Source: Actinomycetes bacterium
GTDB taxonomy: Bacteria; Actinomycetota; Actinomycetes; Actinomycetales; Microbacteriaceae
NCBI GenBank assembly: GCA_029777095.1
Contig: JAKOTS010000111.1
Coordinates: forward strand, 19,874-83,873
Direction of reading: 5' to 3'
DNA: 64,000 bases
The notes beneath the pieces are model-generated. The model saw only the letters and a list, made by a program, of their open reading frames with translations, was not told where the DNA came from and ran no database searches. Positions 60,041 through 64,000 of the stretch are shown here, piece by piece. Both the position numbers and the translations under genes were made by a program. Numbering within the stretch: position 1 is the first letter of the stretch; each line of letters starts with the position of its first letter.

Positions 60041-60358
60041 GTGAATGAAATCCGGATCCAGCGACGCGCGAGCCTTGAGGTGCTTCGAGCCGAGGCATCC
60101 GAAGAACTCGAAACGGTCGTGCACGAGCGCCTGCGCGCGGGTGAAGACCCGTGGGCGTTCATGGAAGAGATTCCGAGTGTCGACGAGCTCGTCGTCTTGC
60201 TCTTGCGCGCTGACGCCATCGTGGCGAACGACAACCAGATGCCGTCGCATCTGCGCGACTACCGCGTGCTGCGCCAGATCGCGCTCGAGCATCCGGCGCT
60301 CACGCCCACGGTGTGGCGCATGCTGGGCGACGACCCGACCGCAACGGCCGCCGGGTAG
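60041..60358 (+). CDS. Small conserved hypothetical protein
   Basis: 105 aa, GTG preceded by TACCTT-N6 (leaderless pattern); coding-like composition. Confidence 0.6.
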   Translation: MNEIRIQRRASLEVLRAEASEELETVVHERLRAGEDPWAFMEEIPSVDELVVLLLRADAIVANDNQMPSHLRDYRVLRQIALEHPALTPTVWRMLGDDPTATAAG

Positions 60359-61312
60359 CTAGTTCTGCGGCGCCGTCGCTGTCGTCGTCGAAGTGGCGGC
60401 GAGGAGCGGCAGGGTTCGCACGCTTTCGAAGCTGCGGCGCGTGCCATCGACCGGATCGACGAACGTGAGTCCGCTCGCAAGCAGTTGCAATGGCGTGCTG
60501 AAGTCGTCGATCGCGACGTCGCGATCGATTGGATACAGCGGGTCACCGCTGATCGGCACGCCGAGGCCGTTCATGTGCACGCGCAGCTGGTGCGTCCGGC
60601 CAGTGCGCGGGGTGAGCCGGTAGATCCCGGCACCATCGCGCTCGCTTTCAAGCTCAACCAGCGATTCGGCGTTGGCGGGGGCGTCGGCGACGACCTCGGC
60701 CTGGAGGTGCCCGCGGCGCTTAGTCAGATGGTTTTTGACGATCCTCGGCAGCGTCAAGTCTTCGCACACGGGCGCGAGCGCGTGATAGGTCTTATCGACC
60801 ACGCCGTGCTGAAACATGGTCTGGTACGCCCCGCGCCACCGGCGCTCGGTCGCCATGATGAGCAGCCCCGAGGTCACTCGGTCGAGGCGGTGCAACGGCG
60901 AAAGCTCAGGCAGGTCGAGCGCCGCTCGCATCCGCACCACCACGCTCTGCTGCACGTGTTTGCCGCGCGGAATCGTCGACAAGAACGCCGGCTTGTCGAT
61001 GACCACCAGCCGCTCGTCGCGGTGCACCACGTGCATCTCACCCGGAACCGGCGCCTCGTCTTGCAGCTCGCGGTGGAACCACACGAAGGTGTGCGGCGCA
61101 TAGACGTCGTCCGCCCGCACCGGCGCCCCCGAGTCGTACACAAATCGCTCCTGCGCAAGCCAGTCCGGCACGTCGATGTGCTCGTGCAGGCGGGCGTGCA
61201 GCCATTCCCGCATCGTCGGCCACGGGCGCGGATCTGCCGGATCACGGTCGGGCGTGCGCATCCACGCAGCACTCAGCCCAAAGCGCGGGGGCAGGGGCGA
61301 ACGCGGAGGCAC
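60359..61312 (-). CDS. RluA-family pseudouridine synthase
   Basis: LSPLHRLDRVTSGLLIMATE; GRTHQLRVHMNGLGVPISGDPLYP. Confidence 0.9.
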   Translation of the reverse strand: MPPRSPLPPRFGLSAAWMRTPDRDPADPRPWPTMREWLHARLHEHIDVPDWLAQERFVYDSGAPVRADDVYAPHTFVWFHRELQDEAPVPGEMHVVHRDERLVVIDKPAFLSTIPRGKHVQQSVVVRMRAALDLPELSPLHRLDRVTSGLLIMATERRWRGAYQTMFQHGVVDKTYHALAPVCEDLTLPRIVKNHLTKRRGHLQAEVVADAPANAESLVELESERDGAGIYRLTPRTGRTHQLRVHMNGLGVPISGDPLYPIDRDVAIDDFSTPLQLLASGLTFVDPVDGTRRSFESVRTLPLLAATSTTTATAPQN

Positions 61313-61493
61313 CCCTCGATCCTAGGCATCCTGCACGATCCGCCCGGCACGACATGGTTGAGTTTCTGCCGATGCGCCTGGCATACTCATTACCGATTGC
61401 TATTCGGTTTTGGTGGCCGTACCGTGTTGAGCGACGCTGTTGTCGCATTCATGCGTCATCGAAGCCCTGAAGGCTCTTCGTGAGGAGCAGCAC

Positions 61494-62981
61494 GTGTCAG
61501 AAACCACCACCACCACATTCGTAGAGGTTCAGACCCTGGCGGGCCGCGTGCGCGGCGCCTGGCGCGGAGAACCCGGCAGTGCCGAGGCATCCGCTGCCTT
61601 TCTCGGCTTGCCATTTGCCGAACCGCCGATCGGCGACCTTCGCTTTGCCGCCCCTGTGCCGAAGGCGCCCTGGGAGGGCGTGCTCGACACGCTCGAGTTC
61701 GGCGCCACCGCGCAGCGCGGCGACCCGGGCGTGACGCTCATCCCCGAGCCCAGCGTGCCCGGCACGTCAACGCTCAACGTCAACGTCTTCACGCCCGCGC
61801 CGACGGCACCCGCATCTGGCACCGGCCTGCCAGTGCTTGTGTGGATTCACGGCGGCGGCTACTTCGCGGGCTCCCCCGCGAGCCCCTGGTACGACGGGCA
61901 ACGGTTCAACCGCGACGGTGTTGTGACGGTCACCATCTCGTATCGGCTCGGTTTCGACGGCTTTGGCTGGATCGAAGATGCGCCGTCGAATCGCGGTGTG
62001 CGTGACTGGATGCTTGCGCTCGAGTGGGTGCAGAAGAACATCGCTGCGTTCGGTGGCGACCCCGCACGCGTGACGATCGCCGGCCAGTCCGCCGGCGGCG
62101 GTGCGGTGCAGACGCTGCTCGGCATGGAGGCGGCACAGCACCTCTTCAGCAGTGTGTACTCGATCTCGGGCGCAACCGCGGATGTCGCGCTCCCCCGCGC
62201 CGAGAAGTTTGGTCGTGATCTTGCCGCGACGCTCGGCGTCGTGCCCACACGTGCCGGATTCGGGTCGCTCAGTGAGCAGCAGATCCTCGACGCCCAGGCC
62301 GCTGCCACCAAGATGACTGCCGAATCGTTCAGCAGCATGGTCGCGGACGGCCTCGCGCTCGGCCCCATCGTCGATGGCGAGCTGATCGTGCGAAAGACCA
62401 CGGAGTCGTTCGCCAAGGGTGTCGGTGCCGACAAACCGCTTGTGATCGGTGCAACCGACGACGAGTTCTCGATGGTCTTCTCGGATGCCGCAAAAAAGAT
62501 GCGCTGGATCCCGAAGTCGTTCATGCTGCGCAAGCTCGGCATGCCCAAGGGCGCGATGAAGCCGTACCTTGCCGCGAACGCCGACGTCGCGAAGAAGGGC
62601 ACGGCGCGCATCGGCGGCCGTTTTCTTACCGACCTCATGTTCCGCACATCACTGGTCGAAACAGTCGCCCAGCGTGGCGATGCGCCCACCTGGGTCTATC
62701 GCTTCTCGTGGCCCTCGGGCGTCTACGGATTCGCCGAGCACTGCATCGATGTGCCGTTCTTCTTCGACTGCATCGATTCTCCCGTCGCAATGAGCCCGCT
62801 CACCGGCCCGAACCCGCCGCAGGCGCTTGCCGACGACGTGCACGGCGGGGCGGTCGCATTCATCACGAACGGCGACCCCGGTTGGCCCGCCTACACCGCG
62901 GCGACGCGCCAGACCCGCGTGTTCGACACGCCGTCGAGCGTCGTCACCGACGGCTACAAGAGCGTCCGGCCGCTGCTGTAG
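61494..62981 (+). CDS. Type-B carboxylesterase
   Basis: VWIHGGGYFAGS; VTIAGQSAGGGAVQTL; GAGGAG RBS before GTG 61494. Confidence 0.9.
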   Translation: MSETTTTTFVEVQTLAGRVRGAWRGEPGSAEASAAFLGLPFAEPPIGDLRFAAPVPKAPWEGVLDTLEFGATAQRGDPGVTLIPEPSVPGTSTLNVNVFTPAPTAPASGTGLPVLVWIHGGGYFAGSPASPWYDGQRFNRDGVVTVTISYRLGFDGFGWIEDAPSNRGVRDWMLALEWVQKNIAAFGGDPARVTIAGQSAGGGAVQTLLGMEAAQHLFSSVYSISGATADVALPRAEKFGRDLAATLGVVPTRAGFGSLSEQQILDAQAAATKMTAESFSSMVADGLALGPIVDGELIVRKTTESFAKGVGADKPLVIGATDDEFSMVFSDAAKKMRWIPKSFMLRKLGMPKGAMKPYLAANADVAKKGTARIGGRFLTDLMFRTSLVETVAQRGDAPTWVYRFSWPSGVYGFAEHCIDVPFFFDCIDSPVAMSPLTGPNPPQALADDVHGGAVAFITNGDPGWPAYTAATRQTRVFDTPSSVVTDGYKSVRPLL

Positions 62982-63027
62982 ACGACGAGCATTCGTTGCG
63001 CGTGCGGCCGCTCGCTCACTGTTGTTC

Positions 63028-63816
63028 CTAGCGGCGCACGCGCAGCGGCCCGCGCGTCAGCAGATGCTGTGCCGACTGGGCGACGGGGCGCATCGTGATC
63101 AGATCGAAGTTCACGTGCCCCGGGGCGCCGAGGGCGTACGCGATCACATCTGCGACATCTGATGCCAGAAGCGGTGCATCCACACCGTCGTACACCTGCT
63201 CGGCGGCGGCAACATCGCCGCCAAGGCGGTTCAGCGTGAACTCCTCGGTGTAGACCATTCCCGGCGCAACCTCCATGACCCGAAGCGGTTCGCTGGCAAG
63301 CTCAAGCCGAAGCGCGTCGACGATCATCGACTGCCCGGCCTTCGCCGCGTTGTAGCCGGCACCACCCGGGTAGGCCCGCTGCGCCGCGGTTGAGGTCAAA
63401 AACAGCAGGTCGGCGTGTGCCTGCCCACGATCCGGCACATCGGCCGCATCGCGGAGCAGGGGCAAAAGTGCTGCAACCACGCGCTGGGTCGCCAAGACAT
63501 TCACGTCGAACATCCACTGCCAGTCTTCGGCCTTGCCATCTTCGACCCGATCAGTCCCGTGCGCGCCGCCGGCAATCGCGACGAGCGCATGCACGGGGCC
63601 CGTCTCGGCGAGCCACCCGGCCAGCGCGTCAACGTCAGCCTGCGCTGTGAGGTCGGCGGCGAACGCACTCGATCCGGTTTCGTCGGCAAGCACCGCAAGC
63701 CGCTCAGCGCGTCGGGCGACCCCGACGACGTCCCAGCCCGCCGCTCTGAGCGCACGCACCGTCGCCTCGCCAATGCCCGAACTCGCCCCAGTTACTACCG
63801 CACGCCGCGTTGTCAT
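63028..63816 (-). CDS. SDR family NAD(P)-dependent oxidoreductase
   Basis: RAVVTGASSGIGEATVRAL; YNAAKAGQSM; ATG 63816. Confidence 0.92.
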   Translation of the reverse strand: MTTRRAVVTGASSGIGEATVRALRAAGWDVVGVARRAERLAVLADETGSSAFAADLTAQADVDALAGWLAETGPVHALVAIAGGAHGTDRVEDGKAEDWQWMFDVNVLATQRVVAALLPLLRDAADVPDRGQAHADLLFLTSTAAQRAYPGGAGYNAAKAGQSMIVDALRLELASEPLRVMEVAPGMVYTEEFTLNRLGGDVAAAEQVYDGVDAPLLASDVADVIAYALGAPGHVNFDLITMRPVAQSAQHLLTRGPLRVRR

Positions 63817-63939
63817 GCCCACCAGGCTAGCGCGCGTGTTACGCGACGTGGCCACGCGCTTGGCACCGTGCCCCCAGCACCCTTAGGCTCTTGCTGGGAT
63901 CGAAGTGTCGATGCCCCCAAAACTCTCAGGAGCAAGCCA

Positions 63940-64000
63940 ATGACGAACGCACCCGAAAACTGGCGTTTCGAAACGAAGCAGATTCACACGGGCGCCCAGC
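63940..64000 (+). CDS. O-acetylhomoserine sulfhydrylase-type enzyme, N-terminus only (truncated by window end)
   Basis: MTNAPENWRFETKQIHTGAQ; CAGGAGC RBS. Confidence 0.75.
   Translation, partial: MTNAPENWRFETKQIHTGAQ

Noticed and set aside
63890-63936. CTTGCT/AGCAAG pairing and a CTCTCAGG word (riboswitch-like) in front of metY
   Set aside because: The likely -10 TAGGCT at 63884-63889 puts the first arm upstream of the TSS, and the leader is too short (about 45 nt) for a SAM or glycine riboswitch.
1-64000. Search for CRISPR arrays, IS elements, att sites, prophage, toxin-antitoxin pairs, tRNA or rRNA
   Set aside because: None recognised; gene content is continuous core genome with normal operon spacing.

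Overview
The window is about 64 kb of GC-rich actinobacterial chromosome. Gene content and order suggest Microbacteriaceae, inferred without any database search. It is almost entirely core genome. I found no rRNA, tRNA, CRISPR array, transposon or prophage. Main blocks: ctaD/ctaC and erpA; pyrD-nrdR-hisD-dnaE; an ECF sigma factor with a CU044_5270-type partner; a division and cell-wall (dcw) cluster on the minus strand (mraZ-rsmH-ftsL-ftsI-murF-mraY-murD-ftsW-murG // murC-ftsQ-ftsZ-yggS-sepF-yggT-divIVA-lspA-rluD); a pknL-like block (polyprenyl synthase, Rv2175c-like, LysM protein, PASTA kinase, aroG); plsC-like, ROK kinase, acyl-CoA ligase, def, MinD/EspI-like ATPase, pyc; a parA/MerR/FtsR/FHA block; copC, lpd, CYTH, a desaturase, an esterase, an SDR and the start of metY. 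The most interesting signals are non-coding: (1) a nested set of perfect inverted repeats in the ftsZ leader that can fold as a three-way junction; (2) a 9-bp-periodic GT(C/G)AC-type array upstream of a LysM protein that resembles an MtrA regulatory array; (3) a TANNNT-N6/7-start-codon architecture at about a dozen genes, suggesting widespread leaderless transcription; (4) a strongly over-used heptamer GGATGCC/GGCATCC; (5) a two-regulator, two-membrane-protein module inserted in the dcw cluster, with a PadR promoter whose core is a perfect palindrome; (6) absence of murE between ftsI and murF. Start codons were adjusted from the ORF track where homology, a Shine-Dalgarno site or overlaps supported it. 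Family assignments come from reading the translations and were not searched.
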